From NCBI GenBank assembly GCA_038207625.1, contig JBBQZO010000021.1, positions 1-64,000 of the forward strand: 64,000 nt of DNA, read 5' to 3'. This stretch comes from JBBQZO01 sp038207625 (GTDB lineage Bacteria; Pseudomonadota; Gammaproteobacteria; Burkholderiales; Burkholderiaceae_D). Shown piece by piece: positions 1-9,725 of the stretch. The notes below the pieces were generated by a model. The model saw nothing but the letters and a program-made list of their open reading frames with translations. It searched no databases and was not told where the DNA came from. Each line of letters starts with the position of its first letter. Positions within the stretch are counted from its first letter, which is position 1. The position numbers were made by a program, and so were the translations under genes.

Positions 1-233
1 GATCGCGGCGCTTTAGCCGTCCCGCCTGACATTGACACTCCTCACCTTGGTCCGGCGCAGAGTTCTTTATCCACTCATGTCCGAAGGGGTCGCATAGCGA
101 CACAAGGCTTCGTGCGGAAAGCGGACTTTGGGCTGGCGACCCGGAAGCGGACGCAGTGAACGTCGGCAACGGGTCGACCACCGTCATTGGCCGACCTCCG
201 GACAGCGCCCTTCAAGGCCGCCCCTGCCCCCGA
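1..233. other. intergenic stretch, no gene seen
   Basis: No convincing coding frame. About 90-170 contains two near-copies of a short motif around GCGGAC next to GGGTCG-like or CCCGGA-like words (near 120 and 148), which looks like degenerate dispersed intergenic repeat material. Nothing else can be supported. Confidence 0.4.
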
Positions 234-1910
234 TCACATGTTCGGATAGTTCGGGCCGCCGCCGCCTTCCGGCGTCACCCAGATGATGTTCTGGGTCGGG
301 TCCTTGATGTCGCAGGTTTTGCAATGGACGCAGTTTTGCGCATTGATCTGCAAGCGGTCCTTGCCCTCGTCGGTCTTGACGAACTCATACACACCGGCCG
401 GACAGTAACGCGCTTCGGGACCGGCGTACTGGTTCAGATTGACATCGACCGGCACGCTGGCGTTTTTCAGCGTCAGGTGGATAGGCTGGTCTTCGGCGTG
501 GTTGGTGTTCGAGATGAACACCGACGACAGACGGTCGAAAGTGAGCTTGCCGTCCGGCTTCGGATACACGATGGGCTTGCATTGCGCGGCCGGCTTCATG
601 CATTCGTGATCGGCGTGCGTATGGTGCAAGGTCCACGGTGCCTTGCCACGGAAGATCAGCTGGTCGATACCGGTCATCAAGGAGCCCAGGTACAGACCTT
701 TCGACAGCCATGGCTTGACGTTACGCGCCACGTGCAGTTCTTCATGCAGCCAGGACGCTTCGAAGGCGAGCGGGTAGGCGGCCAGTTCGTCGTGCTGGCG
801 CGCCGCGCCCAGCGCATCGAAGGCTGCTTCGGCGGCCAGCATGCCGCTCTTGATCGCCGCGTGGCTGCCTTTGATGCGGCTCATGTTAAGGAAGCCGGCG
901 TCGCAGCCGATCAGTGCGCCGCCCGGGAACACCAGTTTCGGCAAGGACTGCAGACCGCCCGCGGTGATCGCGCGCGCGCCATAGGAAATGCGTTTGCCGC
1001 CTTCGAAGAAAGTGCTGATGGCCGGATGCGTCTTGTAGCGCTGAAACTCTTCGTACGGCGACAGATACGGGTTCTGGTAGTTCAGACCGACCACGTAGCC
1101 AACCATCACCTGGTTGTTTTCCATGTGGTACAGGAACGAGCCGCCGTAGGTCTTGCTGTCGAGCGGCCAGCCGGTGCTGTGGATGACCAGGCCCGGCTGG
1201 TGTTTGGCCGGATCGATTTCCCACAATTCCTTGATGCCGATGCCGTAAGACTGCGGGTCCTTGCCCTTGTTCAGGTCGTACTTGCTCATCAGTTGCTTGC
1301 CCAGATGGCCGCGCGCGCCTTCGGCGAACAGCGTGTACTTGGCGTGCAATTCCATGCCCAATTGGAAGGAGTCGAGCGGCACGCCGTCGCGCCCCACGCC
1401 CATGTTGCCGGTGGCTACGCCTTTGACCGAACCGTCGTCGTTGTACAACACTTCGGCGGCGGCAAAGCCGGGGAAGATTTCCACGCCCAATGCCTCGGCT
1501 TGCTGGCCCAGCCAGCGCACCACGTTGCCCAGCGAAACGATGTAGTTGCCGTGGTTCTCAAAGCAGGCCGGCACGGCGAAGTTCGGGGTGCGCAGCGCCT
1601 TCGTTTCGGTCAGAAACAAGATGCGGTCTTCCGTCACTTCAGTGTGCAGCGGCGCGCCCAGCTCTTTCCAGTTTGGAATCAGTTCGGTCAGCGCACGCGG
1701 GTCCATGATGGCGCCCGACAAGATGTGCGCGCCCAGTTCGCCCCCTTTTTCGAGTACGACAACGGACACTTCCTGGCCTTTCTTGGCCGCCAGTTGCTTC
1801 AGTTTGATGGCGGCAGACAAACCTGCGGGGCCGCCGCCGACGATCACGACGTCATACTCCATCGTGTCGCGCGGGCCGTATTGTTCCAGAATATTGAGTG
1901 GCGCTGTCAT
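234..1910 (-). CDS. electron transfer flavoprotein-ubiquinone oxidoreductase
   Basis: Membrane-associated ETF:ubiquinone oxidoreductase, which passes electrons from acyl-CoA and amino-acid dehydrogenases, through ETF, to the quinone pool. The 558-residue product has the usual length of the bacterial family. A Rossmann FAD motif (VVIVGGGPAGLSAA) lies at residues 21-34. The C-terminal 4Fe-4S domain has the expected cysteines, one in YCPAGVYEF and three in the segment CVHCKTC followed by DIKDPTQNI. The start is the ATG at 1910, just before the FAD domain. It is transcribed away from the SDR/thioesterase pair at 2134-3329; the genes between 2.1 and 5.5 kb also act on acyl-CoA compounds. No truncation seen. 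Confidence 0.96.
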   Translation of the reverse strand: MTAPLNILEQYGPRDTMEYDVVIVGGGPAGLSAAIKLKQLAAKKGQEVSVVVLEKGGELGAHILSGAIMDPRALTELIPNWKELGAPLHTEVTEDRILFLTETKALRTPNFAVPACFENHGNYIVSLGNVVRWLGQQAEALGVEIFPGFAAAEVLYNDDGSVKGVATGNMGVGRDGVPLDSFQLGMELHAKYTLFAEGARGHLGKQLMSKYDLNKGKDPQSYGIGIKELWEIDPAKHQPGLVIHSTGWPLDSKTYGGSFLYHMENNQVMVGYVVGLNYQNPYLSPYEEFQRYKTHPAISTFFEGGKRISYGARAITAGGLQSLPKLVFPGGALIGCDAGFLNMSRIKGSHAAIKSGMLAAEAAFDALGAARQHDELAAYPLAFEASWLHEELHVARNVKPWLSKGLYLGSLMTGIDQLIFRGKAPWTLHHTHADHECMKPAAQCKPIVYPKPDGKLTFDRLSSVFISNTNHAEDQPIHLTLKNASVPVDVNLNQYAGPEARYCPAGVYEFVKTDEGKDRLQINAQNCVHCKTCDIKDPTQNIIWVTPEGGGGPNYPNM

Positions 1911-2133
1911 GGTCTCATCACGGTAATTGAAAATTTAAGCACGAGTGTGCTTGTTTTTGGGGCGGAATGCAACTGTGGCGCCATTTTGCGGGACATTATT
2001 AGGTGCCGCAATCTAATACTGACAATTTGTGTAATGATTATGCCTTCACCGGCGTGCGCGCCGGTCGAGCCGCGCCAGCAGGCACGCGCGGGGCGCCTAC
2101 TACAACGAACAGCAACAATACAGGGAGTATCTC

Positions 2134-2910
2134 GTGGGCATAGAAGTGAACTTCGAAGGAAAAATCGCGCTCATCACGGGTGCGTCGAGCGGTCTGGGCG
2201 CGCGTTTCGCCAAGGCACTGGCCCAGGCCGGCGCGCAGGTGGTGCTGGCCTCGCGCCGCACCGAGCGCTTGAAGGAATTGCGCGCCGAGATCGAAGCCGA
2301 CGGCGGCGCCGCGCACGTCGTCGCGCTCGACGTGACGGATCTGGCCAGCATCAAGTCGGCCATCGCGCACGCCGAAACGGAAGCGGGACCGATCGATATC
2401 CTGGTCAACAATTCGGGCGTGTCGACGACCCAGCGCCTGGTCGACGTGACGCCGGAAGACTACGCTTACGTGATGGACACCAATTTACGCGGCGCCTTCT
2501 TCGTCGCCCAGCAAACGGCCAAACGGATGATCGCGCGCGCCAAGGGCGACCCGAAAATCCAGCACCGCATCATCAACATCGCCTCGGTGGCGGGCTTGCG
2601 CGTGCTGCCGCAGATCGGCGTGTACTGCATGAGCAAGGCCGGCGTGGTGCACATGACAAAGGCGATGGCCGTCGAGTGGGGCAAGTACGGCATCAACGTC
2701 AACGCCATCTGCCCCGGTTACATCTCGACCGAAATCAATGAAGACTATTTCGAGACCGACCAGGGCAAGAAGCTGATCGACATGCTGCCGCGCAAGCGCG
2801 CCGGCCGTCCGGAAGACCTTGACGGCTTGCTGCTGTTGCTGGCCGCCGAAGAAACCCATTTCATCAACGGCGCCATCATCACGGCCGACGACGGGATGAC
2901 GGCGCAATGA
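2134..2910 (+). CDS. SDR family NAD(P)-dependent oxidoreductase
   Basis: Classical short-chain dehydrogenase of 258 residues, FabG-like, probably oxidising or reducing a hydroxyacyl or keto substrate. The cofactor motif TGASSGLG is at residues 15-22. NNSG at 92-95 replaces the commoner NNAG. The catalytic triad is Ser151, Tyr164 and Lys168. Start is a GTG at 2134 preceded by AGGGAG at 2122-2127. The stop overlaps the ATG of the downstream thioesterase by 4 nt (ATGA), so the two are translationally coupled and probably act on one acyl-CoA substrate. The exact substrate cannot be read from the sequence. Confidence 0.9.
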   Translation: MGIEVNFEGKIALITGASSGLGARFAKALAQAGAQVVLASRRTERLKELRAEIEADGGAAHVVALDVTDLASIKSAIAHAETEAGPIDILVNNSGVSTTQRLVDVTPEDYAYVMDTNLRGAFFVAQQTAKRMIARAKGDPKIQHRIINIASVAGLRVLPQIGVYCMSKAGVVHMTKAMAVEWGKYGINVNAICPGYISTEINEDYFETDQGKKLIDMLPRKRAGRPEDLDGLLLLLAAEETHFINGAIITADDGMTAQ

Positions 2911-3329
2911 TTTCCAAGCAGGTGCACGTGACGCGCATGCCGATTCGCTGGGGCGACATGGATGCGATGGGGCATGTCAACAACACCGTGTACTTTCGCT
3001 ATATCGAACAGGCCCGCATCGCCTGGTTCGATGACATCGCTTGCCTGCCCGATCCGGCCGGCGAGGGACCGGTGATCGTCAACGCGCACTGTTCCTTTCT
3101 GCGCCAACTGAAGTATCCGGGCGAGATCGAAGTGACCACGCTGGTCGGCCCGCCCGGGCGTTCCAGTTTCGAGATGACGCACGAAATCCGCCTGGTTGAC
3201 GCGGCCGGCGTGCCCGGTGACGTGTATGCGCACGGCGGCGCCAAGGTGGTGTGGGTCAATATGCGCGCCGAGAAATCGGTGCCTTTGCCCGAAACCATGC
3301 GCGCCTTGCTGGCGCCCGCCTTGGTGTAA
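2907..3329 (+). CDS. acyl-CoA thioesterase, 4HBT hot-dog family
   Basis: A 140-residue single hot-dog domain protein of the 4-hydroxybenzoyl-CoA thioesterase / YbgC type, expected to hydrolyse acyl-CoA thioesters in the cytosol. The signature WGDMDAMGHVNNTVY near residues 14-28 holds the catalytic Asp and the GHVNN motif. It overlaps the upstream SDR gene by 4 nt and is probably translated from the same message. Substrate chain length is unknown. Confidence 0.9.
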   Translation: MISKQVHVTRMPIRWGDMDAMGHVNNTVYFRYIEQARIAWFDDIACLPDPAGEGPVIVNAHCSFLRQLKYPGEIEVTTLVGPPGRSSFEMTHEIRLVDAAGVPGDVYAHGGAKVVWVNMRAEKSVPLPETMRALLAPALV

Positions 3330-3449
3330 GCGAGCGGCGCGGAGCACGCGCCGGCAGGGTGCCGGTATTTGCTGTTGACATGCCCGATGCGGCACGAAGC
3401 ATGCACACGTCTGGCGCGCAGTGTGGCCCGTGCAAGCAGAATCGGCGCG

Positions 3450-4028
3450 CTAGTTGCGCTCGCCCGACAGTCCCAGCAGCTTGTGCACCAGTTCGGACGA
3501 GGTGGACGCGGAGAACTTGCGCATCAGCTTGGCGCGGTGCATTTCCACCGTGCGCGGCGACAGGTCGGTCTGGCGCGCGATCAGCTTGCTGGTCTTGCCT
3601 TCGACCAGCAGCGCGGCGATTTCGCGCTCGCGCGGGGTCAGCTCGGCCGTCACGGGGCGCTTCTCGCTGACGTCCTCGAACGTCCACACGCCAGCGCCCA
3701 GCGGCGCGCGCGAGTCGAGCGCGCGCCCGCTGACGTGGCACCAGAACAGTTCCAGGTTGGCGCGGCGCATGATGCGCTCGTCCGAATAGCGGCCCTTGGT
3801 GTTCATGATGGGAATGATGCGGTCGCCCGTGCGCAGGAACTCGTCCACGGTCGGGTACAGCAACTGGAACGACTGGCCCACCAGGTCCAGCCGCGCATAG
3901 CCGAACATCGAGGCCAGCGCTTCATTGCAGGACTGGATCACGCGGTTCACCGAAATGCACATGCCCACGGGCGCATGCAGGAAAATCGTTTCGTAGTCGA
4001 TGGCGTATGATGCTGTCAGTTGATGCAA
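3450..4028 (-). CDS. PAS domain LuxR-type transcriptional regulator
   Basis: About 192 residues with an N-terminal PAS-like sensor (roughly residues 12-125) and a C-terminal LuxR/GerE helix-turn-helix (roughly 135-190; LTPREREIAALLVEGKTSK followed by LSPRTVEMHRAKLMRK). There is no receiver domain, so it is a one-component regulator sensing through PAS. I chose the TTG at 4028 because GGAGA lies 6 nt upstream; an earlier TTG at 4043 in the same frame has no such site. It diverges from scoA with about 130 bp between them, which makes it a reasonable candidate regulator of scoAB, but this is inference from position only. Confidence 0.85.
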   Translation of the reverse strand: MHQLTASYAIDYETIFLHAPVGMCISVNRVIQSCNEALASMFGYARLDLVGQSFQLLYPTVDEFLRTGDRIIPIMNTKGRYSDERIMRRANLELFWCHVSGRALDSRAPLGAGVWTFEDVSEKRPVTAELTPREREIAALLVEGKTSKLIARQTDLSPRTVEMHRAKLMRKFSASTSSELVHKLLGLSGERN

Positions 4029-4160
4029 TGCGTATCTCCGCAAGAGGGTGGGCGCAGGTAGTTCTACGGTATTGTGCTTTTGGCTGGCGTATTTTATGCT
4101 GAGAATCTACTCTGCAGCACAGATCCAGCGAATATAGCTCAATAACAAAAAGGGACGGGT

Positions 4161-4859
4161 ATGAATAAAGTTTATCCTGATGCACATGCGGCCTTGGCCG
4201 GCGTGGTGCAAGACGGCCAGACCATCGCGGTCGGCGGCTTCGGCTTGTGCGGCATTCCGGAAGCGCTCATCGAAGCGCTGCGCGACACGGGCGTGACGGG
4301 CCTGACCGCCATTTCGAACAACGCCGGCGTGGACGGCTTCGGCTTGGGCCAGTTGCTCACCACCCGTCAGATCAAGAAAATGATTTCGTCCTATGTGGGC
4401 GAGAACAAGGAGTTTGCGCGCCAATACCTGGCCGGCGAACTGGAACTCGAATTCACCCCGCAAGGCACGCTGGCCGAAAAGCTGCGCGCCGGCGGCGCCG
4501 GCATTCCGGCTTTCTTCACCAAGACGGGCGTGGGCACGATCGTGGCTGACGGCAAGGAAATTCGCGAATTTGACGGCGAGCAGTACGTGATGGAGCGCAG
4601 CCTGGTGGCCGACGTGTCGCTGGTGAAGGCCTACATGGCCGACCGGGCCGGCAATCTGGTGTACCGCAAGACGGCGCGCAACTTCAATCCGAACGTGGCG
4701 ATGGCCGGCAAAATCACCATCGTCGAAGTGGAAAAACTGGTCGAGATCGGCGAGATCGATCCGGACAGCGTGCATACGCCGGGCATTTTCGTGCACCGCA
4801 TCGTGGTCAATCCGAATCCGGAAAAACGCATCGAACAGCGCACCGTGCGTTCGACCTGA
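4161..4859 (+). CDS. scoA: 3-oxoacid CoA-transferase subunit A
   Basis: Alpha subunit (232 residues) of a succinyl-CoA:3-ketoacid (acetoacetate) CoA-transferase, which activates acetoacetate to acetoacetyl-CoA during ketone-body and polyhydroxybutyrate breakdown. The family CoA-binding region GGFGLCGIPEALI lies at residues 25-37. The beta subunit follows 21 nt downstream. A 3-hydroxybutyrate dehydrogenase that makes acetoacetate lies at 21163-21957, so both steps are present in this window. The family also contains transferases for other 3-oxoacids (e.g. 3-oxoadipate); the acetoacetate assignment rests on similarity by eye. Confidence 0.92.
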   Translation: MNKVYPDAHAALAGVVQDGQTIAVGGFGLCGIPEALIEALRDTGVTGLTAISNNAGVDGFGLGQLLTTRQIKKMISSYVGENKEFARQYLAGELELEFTPQGTLAEKLRAGGAGIPAFFTKTGVGTIVADGKEIREFDGEQYVMERSLVADVSLVKAYMADRAGNLVYRKTARNFNPNVAMAGKITIVEVEKLVEIGEIDPDSVHTPGIFVHRIVVNPNPEKRIEQRTVRST

Positions 4860-4880
4860 CACGCACTAGGAGAATTGAAC

Positions 4881-5531
4881 ATGGCATGGACACGTGATGA
4901 AATGGCCGCGCGCGCGGCGAAGGAATTGCAGGACGGTTTTTACGTCAATCTGGGTATCGGTTTGCCCACGCTGGTGGCGAACTATGTCCCCACCGACATC
5001 GAAGTATCGCTGCAGTCCGAAAACGGTCTGCTGGGCATCGGCCCGTTCCCGCTCGATAGCGAGGTCGACGCCGACCTGATCAACGCCGGCAAGCAGACCG
5101 TGACGGCGCTGCCAGGCGCGTCCTACTTCAGCTCGGCCGATTCGTTCGGCATGATCCGCGGCGGCAAGATCAACCTGGCCATCCTGGGCGCGATGCAGGT
5201 GTCCGAACAGGGCGACCTGGCCAACTGGATGATCCCCGGCAAGATGGTCAAGGGCATGGGCGGCGCGATGGATCTGGTGGCCGGCGTCAAACGCGTGGTG
5301 GTGCTGATGGAACATGTGGCCACTGCCAAGGACGGCAGCGTCGCGCACAAGCTGCTCAAGCGCTGCGACCTGCCGCTGACGGGCGTGGGCGTGGTCGACC
5401 GCATCATCACCGACCTGTGCGTGATCGACGTCACGTCGGCCGGCCTGAAGCTGGTGGAACTGGCGCCGGGCGTGACAAGCGAACAGGTGGTGGCCGCCAC
5501 CGGCGCCGACCTGGACATCAACATGCAGTGA
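4881..5531 (+). CDS. scoB: 3-oxoacid CoA-transferase subunit B
   Basis: Beta subunit (216 residues) of the CoA-transferase. The catalytic glutamate sits in SENGLLGIG at about residues 52-60; it forms the glutamyl-CoA thioester intermediate. Start chosen at the ATG at 4881, with AGGAG at 4868-4872 eight nt upstream; an in-frame TTG six nt earlier is too close to that site. Together with scoA it forms a two-gene operon closed by the strong terminator at 5564-5602. Confidence 0.93.
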   Translation: MAWTRDEMAARAAKELQDGFYVNLGIGLPTLVANYVPTDIEVSLQSENGLLGIGPFPLDSEVDADLINAGKQTVTALPGASYFSSADSFGMIRGGKINLAILGAMQVSEQGDLANWMIPGKMVKGMGGAMDLVAGVKRVVVLMEHVATAKDGSVAHKLLKRCDLPLTGVGVVDRIITDLCVIDVTSAGLKLVELAPGVTSEQVVAATGADLDINMQ

Positions 5532-5563
5532 CGCGCGTTCGCGCGCCGCGCTGACGTCTGAAC

Positions 5564-5602
5564 ACAAGACAGCCACGGCGAACACCGTGGCTGTCTTGTT
5601 TT
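5564..5602 (+). terminator. rho-independent terminator after scoAB
   Basis: Perfect 15-bp stem (5564-5578 with 5585-5599), 6-nt loop CGAACA, then TTT. It ends the scoAB transcript and could also work for the convergent peptidase gene on the minus strand. Confidence 0.88.
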
Positions 5603-5665
5603 GACCGTTCCGAACGCGCGTTTGCCGGATAAGGCCGCGGCCGTTTCAGCAGCCGCGCACTTGCC

Positions 5666-7630
5666 TCAATGCGTTTCCTGTCCGATATGCTTGTTCAGGA
5701 AGGCCTCGAGTTTTTGGTAAAAGTTCTTGCGGTGTTCGCTGTCATAGAAACCGTGGTCCTCGTTCTCGACGAATATCCATTCGGGTGCATTGCCGGCTTT
5801 GATGAGCGCATCGCGCATCGCTTTCGCCTGGCCCGGTTCGGTTCTCTTGTCCTTGCCGCCATGGGCCATCAGCACGGGAATTTTGATCTTGTCTGCCAGG
5901 TACACCGGCGACATTTTGTCCAGGTCCGCCGTGTTGGGCCCCATGGTCTTGATCATGTAGTTGACGGCCTTGGTATTGCCGCTGATTTCGTCCCGGTTAT
6001 ACGAACTGCGCAAGTCATAGAGCCCGGAATTGCCGGCACTGCACTTGAACATGCTCGGCTCGCGCACCGGCAGCATTAGCGCCGCATAAGCGCCGAAGCT
6101 GATGCCGTACACGCACACCCGCTTGGCATCGATTTCCGGCTGGGTGTTGGCCCATTTGACGCCATCGATCAGGTCATCCATCATCTTCCCGCCCCATTCG
6201 AGATAGCCGGCCTCCTTGAAGGCGACGCCGCGCCCGTCCGAACCGCGGTAATTGACCTGCAAAACGGCATAACCCCGGCTGGCGAGAAATTGTGCATCCT
6301 CGTCGAAAAACCATTTATCGCTAATGTCGATCGGTCCACCGTGCGGCAACAGCACCATCGGCAATTTTTTCTTTGCGGCAGATTTTGGCATGGTCAGGTA
6401 GCCAGTGAGCTCCATGCCGTCACGCGCGGTGTAGCGGATCGGGCGACGTTCCGCCATCTGATCCGAATCGATCTGGGGCATGTTGGAAAAGAGCAGTTCG
6501 GCCTTGCCCAACCGTTTGTCGAACAGATAAAACGAGCCCGGGTCGCGGTCGCTTTGTACCGCGAAAAGCAATTGCTGACCGTCATCGGTGAAATTGATGA
6601 AGTGTACGTAGCTGTCCGGAAACAACCCACTCAAGGTCTTGTGCAGTTTCGCGTCCGGCAGCGTCGCGTCGAGATACCGTGCGCTTGGTATGCCCGCGTC
6701 GAGCACGACGGCAAACGGGATGCGGGGGGCGGCGGTGAATTCAATTTTGTCGATGCTGGCAAGCCGATCCTGGGCGACGGTGATGCGTTTGCCGCTTGCC
6801 AGGTCTTCGCGCACGACCGAATACGGACCGCGATCGACGCTGTGGTAGGCGAAAAATGCGCTGTCGTCAGGCGTGAAGGCGAACGGAAACAAACCCGTGT
6901 CCAGCAGGGCCAAATCGACCTTGCGCCATTCGCCGCTGGCATCATCGGCGCGGTAGAGAACGTGATAGTTGTCGTCGTCCGAACCGGTGGCAAAACGCGG
7001 CTTGTTATCATGCTGCATCACAAACGACAGGTGTTTTGCCGGGATGTGCGCAATGAGCGTGCGGATGGACGTGCTCGCATTGATGTCGTACAACATGCTG
7101 CTCTTACCCTCCCATTCGTAGGCGCCGAGAAATATGTGGCCGTTGCGCGACTGCGGTATCTGGAGCACATCGCCCGTGCCATAGTCGTCGCCATAGCGAT
7201 CGCCGCGGCTGGACTGCTTGAATCCCTTGTAGCCGTACAGGTATTCGGGTTTGCTGCCATCGAGATTGACGGCCACCACTTCGCCGGTGGACTGGGGCCG
7301 CTCGCGCAAACCAAGTTCCAAGCCTTTTTCGACGATCAGGCGTGTATTTGTGATCCAATTGAAATCGAGCGGTATCTCGTAACCGGGCAGGGCGATCACG
7401 CTGACCACCTTCAGATCGGGCAGGCTGTACACCGTCATCGTGGGAATCTGGCGGTCGCCGCGTTGAATGCGTACATTGACGGCGATGTGTTTGCCGTCCG
7501 GTGACAGGCGCGGCAAACTAAACTGCTGCAGCTCGACGAAGGCGTCAATCGGGACCAATTTGTCGGCCGCGTGTGCCCAGATGGGCAACAGGGCGCTGGC
7601 ACAGGCGAGAAGGGCAAAGCGCTTTAACAC
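5666..7630 (-). CDS. exported S9 family (prolyl oligopeptidase-type) serine peptidase
   Basis: A 654-residue peptidase with a signal peptide (hydrophobic ALLACASALLPIW, cleavage after AHA near residue 22), an N-terminal beta-propeller-like region and a C-terminal alpha/beta-hydrolase domain. The triad is Ser511 in GISFG, Asp594 in GGKDK and His626 in EDHGF. HGGP at 430-433 supplies the oxyanion region. I chose the GTG at 7630 because GGAG lies 6 nt upstream and the signal peptide begins directly after it; the frame stays open upstream to 7780 but without signal-like sequence. It is probably a periplasmic or secreted dipeptidyl/acylaminoacyl peptidase. A decayed paralogue lies just upstream. 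Confidence 0.93.
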   Translation of the reverse strand: MLKRFALLACASALLPIWAHAADKLVPIDAFVELQQFSLPRLSPDGKHIAVNVRIQRGDRQIPTMTVYSLPDLKVVSVIALPGYEIPLDFNWITNTRLIVEKGLELGLRERPQSTGEVVAVNLDGSKPEYLYGYKGFKQSSRGDRYGDDYGTGDVLQIPQSRNGHIFLGAYEWEGKSSMLYDINASTSIRTLIAHIPAKHLSFVMQHDNKPRFATGSDDDNYHVLYRADDASGEWRKVDLALLDTGLFPFAFTPDDSAFFAYHSVDRGPYSVVREDLASGKRITVAQDRLASIDKIEFTAAPRIPFAVVLDAGIPSARYLDATLPDAKLHKTLSGLFPDSYVHFINFTDDGQQLLFAVQSDRDPGSFYLFDKRLGKAELLFSNMPQIDSDQMAERRPIRYTARDGMELTGYLTMPKSAAKKKLPMVLLPHGGPIDISDKWFFDEDAQFLASRGYAVLQVNYRGSDGRGVAFKEAGYLEWGGKMMDDLIDGVKWANTQPEIDAKRVCVYGISFGAYAALMLPVREPSMFKCSAGNSGLYDLRSSYNRDEISGNTKAVNYMIKTMGPNTADLDKMSPVYLADKIKIPVLMAHGGKDKRTEPGQAKAMRDALIKAGNAPEWIFVENEDHGFYDSEHRKNFYQKLEAFLNKHIGQETH

Positions 7631-7787
7631 GGGCAACTCCGGCAAAAGTAAAATTTGATGATAAATCAATCTTATCGTTTCAGGAAATAAAACTGCATGA
7701 TGACGCCGCTGAACAATTCGCACAGGGCAGATCCGCCATACTGTGCGCGGCGCACAGTCAATACCAACGCGCCGCGCCATCAGCGGC

Positions 7788-9512
7788 CTACTTTCCGATA
7801 TGTTTGTTCAGGAAGCTTGCCAGTTTCTCGTAAAATTCTTTGTGATCTTGGCTGTCATAGAATCCATGCCCTTCGATATCGACCAGTAGCCACTCGGGCG
7901 GGTGGCCGGCCTTGGTCAGCGCATCGCGCATCATCTCGGCCTGGTTGAGCTCGGTGGTCTTGTCCTTTCCGCCATGCACCAGCAGCACCGGCAGCGTGAT
8001 CTTGTCGGCCAGCCGGCTGGGCGAGGCCTTGATCAGTTCGGCCTGGTCCTGGCCCGGCGTCTTGATCAGGAAGTTGGTGGCCTGGACAATGCCTTTGACG
8101 TTGTCCTGCTATATTTGCTGGGCAAATCGTAGCGGCCGGAAATAGCCGACACTGCATTTGAACATGCCCGGCTCGCGCACCGGCAGCATCAGCGCCGCGT
8201 AGCCGACGAAGCTGGCGCCGACCACGCAGACCCGGTTGGCGTCGATCTGCGGCTGGGCGGTGGTCCATTTGACGCCGTCGATCAGGTCGTTCATGATCTT
8301 GCCGCCCCATTCCCGGTAACCGGCTTCCAGAAAACCTGGCCCGCGCCCGTCCGAACCGCGGAAATTGACCTGCAGTACCGCATAGCCGCGACGGGCCAGA
8401 AATTGCGCGTCCGAGTCAAAGTACCACTCGTCGCGCACGCCGAACGGGCCGCCATGTGGCACTAAGACCATCGGCATCTTGGTCTTGTTCGGGTTTTTCG
8501 GCAGTGTCAGGTAGCCGGCCAGTTCCAGACCGTCGCGCGCGCGAAAGCGGATCGGACGCCGTTCTGCCATGTGTTCCGCTTCGATGTCCTGCTTGTTAGA
8601 AAATAGCAGCGCCGCCTTGCCGACCTTTTTGTCGAACAGATAAAACGACCCGGGATCGCGTTCGCTGCGCACGGAAAACAGCAACGGCTGACCGTCGTCG
8701 CTGAAATTGATGAAGTGCACATAACTATCGGAGAGCAGCGCGCTTAGCGTCTTGTGCAGTTGTGCATCCGGCGCTGCGGCGTCGCGGTACTGGGCGCGCG
8801 GAATGCCGGTGTCGACCGTGACGGCAATCGGCAGGCTAGGCTTGGCGCTGTACTCCACCAGAGCGACACTGCCGAACGGGTCTTGCGCGATCACACGGCG
8901 CTTGCCCGTTGCCATGTCCTCGCGCACCACGGCCAGCGGCCCGCCGTTGACGCTGTTAAATGCGTAGACCGCGCTGTCGTCGGGCGTGAACGCGAACGGA
9001 CGATAGGCGCTGTCGAGCCGATATGCTCGTCGCGCGCATCGGGAAGGTGGGCCAACACGCCATCGCCGCGGTCGTCGCCGTATTGGGCGCCGCGGCGCGA
9101 TTGCTTGAAGTTCTTGTAGCCGTACAGATACGCCTGTTTGCTGCCATCGAGGTTGACGGCGACCACCTCGCCGGTTGCCCGGGGGCGTTCGCGCAAGCCC
9201 ATTTCGAGACCGTTTTCCACGATCAGGCGTTCGTTGCTGATCCATTGGAGGTTCAGTGGAATTTCCCAGCCTGGCAAACCGATCGCGTTGACCAGTTTCA
9301 GGTCTGGCAGCGTATAGATCGTCATCGTTGGCACTGACCGTTCGCCACGCTGGACACGCACATTGAGCGCGATATGTTTGCCGTCGGGGGCGATGCGCGG
9401 CAAACTGAACTGTTCCTGCTGACAAACGCCTCGATCGGGATCAACTTGTCGGCCGCGCCGGCGCGCTGGGAGGCGATGACAGCACATGCGAGAAGGGATA
9501 GGCGCAAAACAT
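7788..9512 (-). pseudogene. decayed tandem paralogue of the S9 peptidase
   Basis: The same gene as 5666-7630 but broken. The signal peptide (RLSLLACAVIASQRAGAADK) and the AFV segment are in one frame; a one-base loss near 9415 shifts the frame before the QFSLPRIAPDGKH segment. Near 9020-9035 about 80 codons present in the neighbour (its residues ~167-247) are missing and the frame shifts again before FAFTPDDSA. Near 8105-8150 a pair of compensating indels puts SGRYDLPSKYSR out of frame and leaves an in-frame TAG at 8109-8111. The C-terminal part with GGKDK and EGHGF is intact to 7788. The nucleophile elbow reads GASFV instead of GISFG. The start codon is uncertain (ATG at 9512 out of frame, TTG at 9507 in frame). 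Confidence 0.88.
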
Positions 9513-9643
9513 GGTTGGCTCCAGCATTGAAAGAACTTAATGTTAGATCAATCTTGGTAATATAGGAAATAGTATTGCGCATAGGGGCAGCGTGGCAGCG
9601 GCCGCCGTGGCGAATCGGCATCGGCGCGCCGGTGCCGGGGACG

Positions 9644-9671
9644 AAAAAAAGCCACGGACATTGCCGTGGCT
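9644..9671 (-). terminator. terminator of dctA
   Basis: Read on the minus strand: 8-bp stem (AGCCACGG/CCGTGGCT, 9671-9664 with 9657-9650), 6-nt loop, then a run of seven T. It lies about 55 bp after the dctA stop. Confidence 0.85.
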
Positions 9672-9725
9672 ATTTGGTGTGCTGGCGTTCTTGCTAGCGC
9701 CGCACGCGGCCCTTGTTGCCCCGCT

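Noticed and set aside
156..2741. 861-codon plus-strand open frame
   Set aside because: Runs across the antisense of the ETF-QO gene and into a wrong frame of the SDR gene; no protein-like features.
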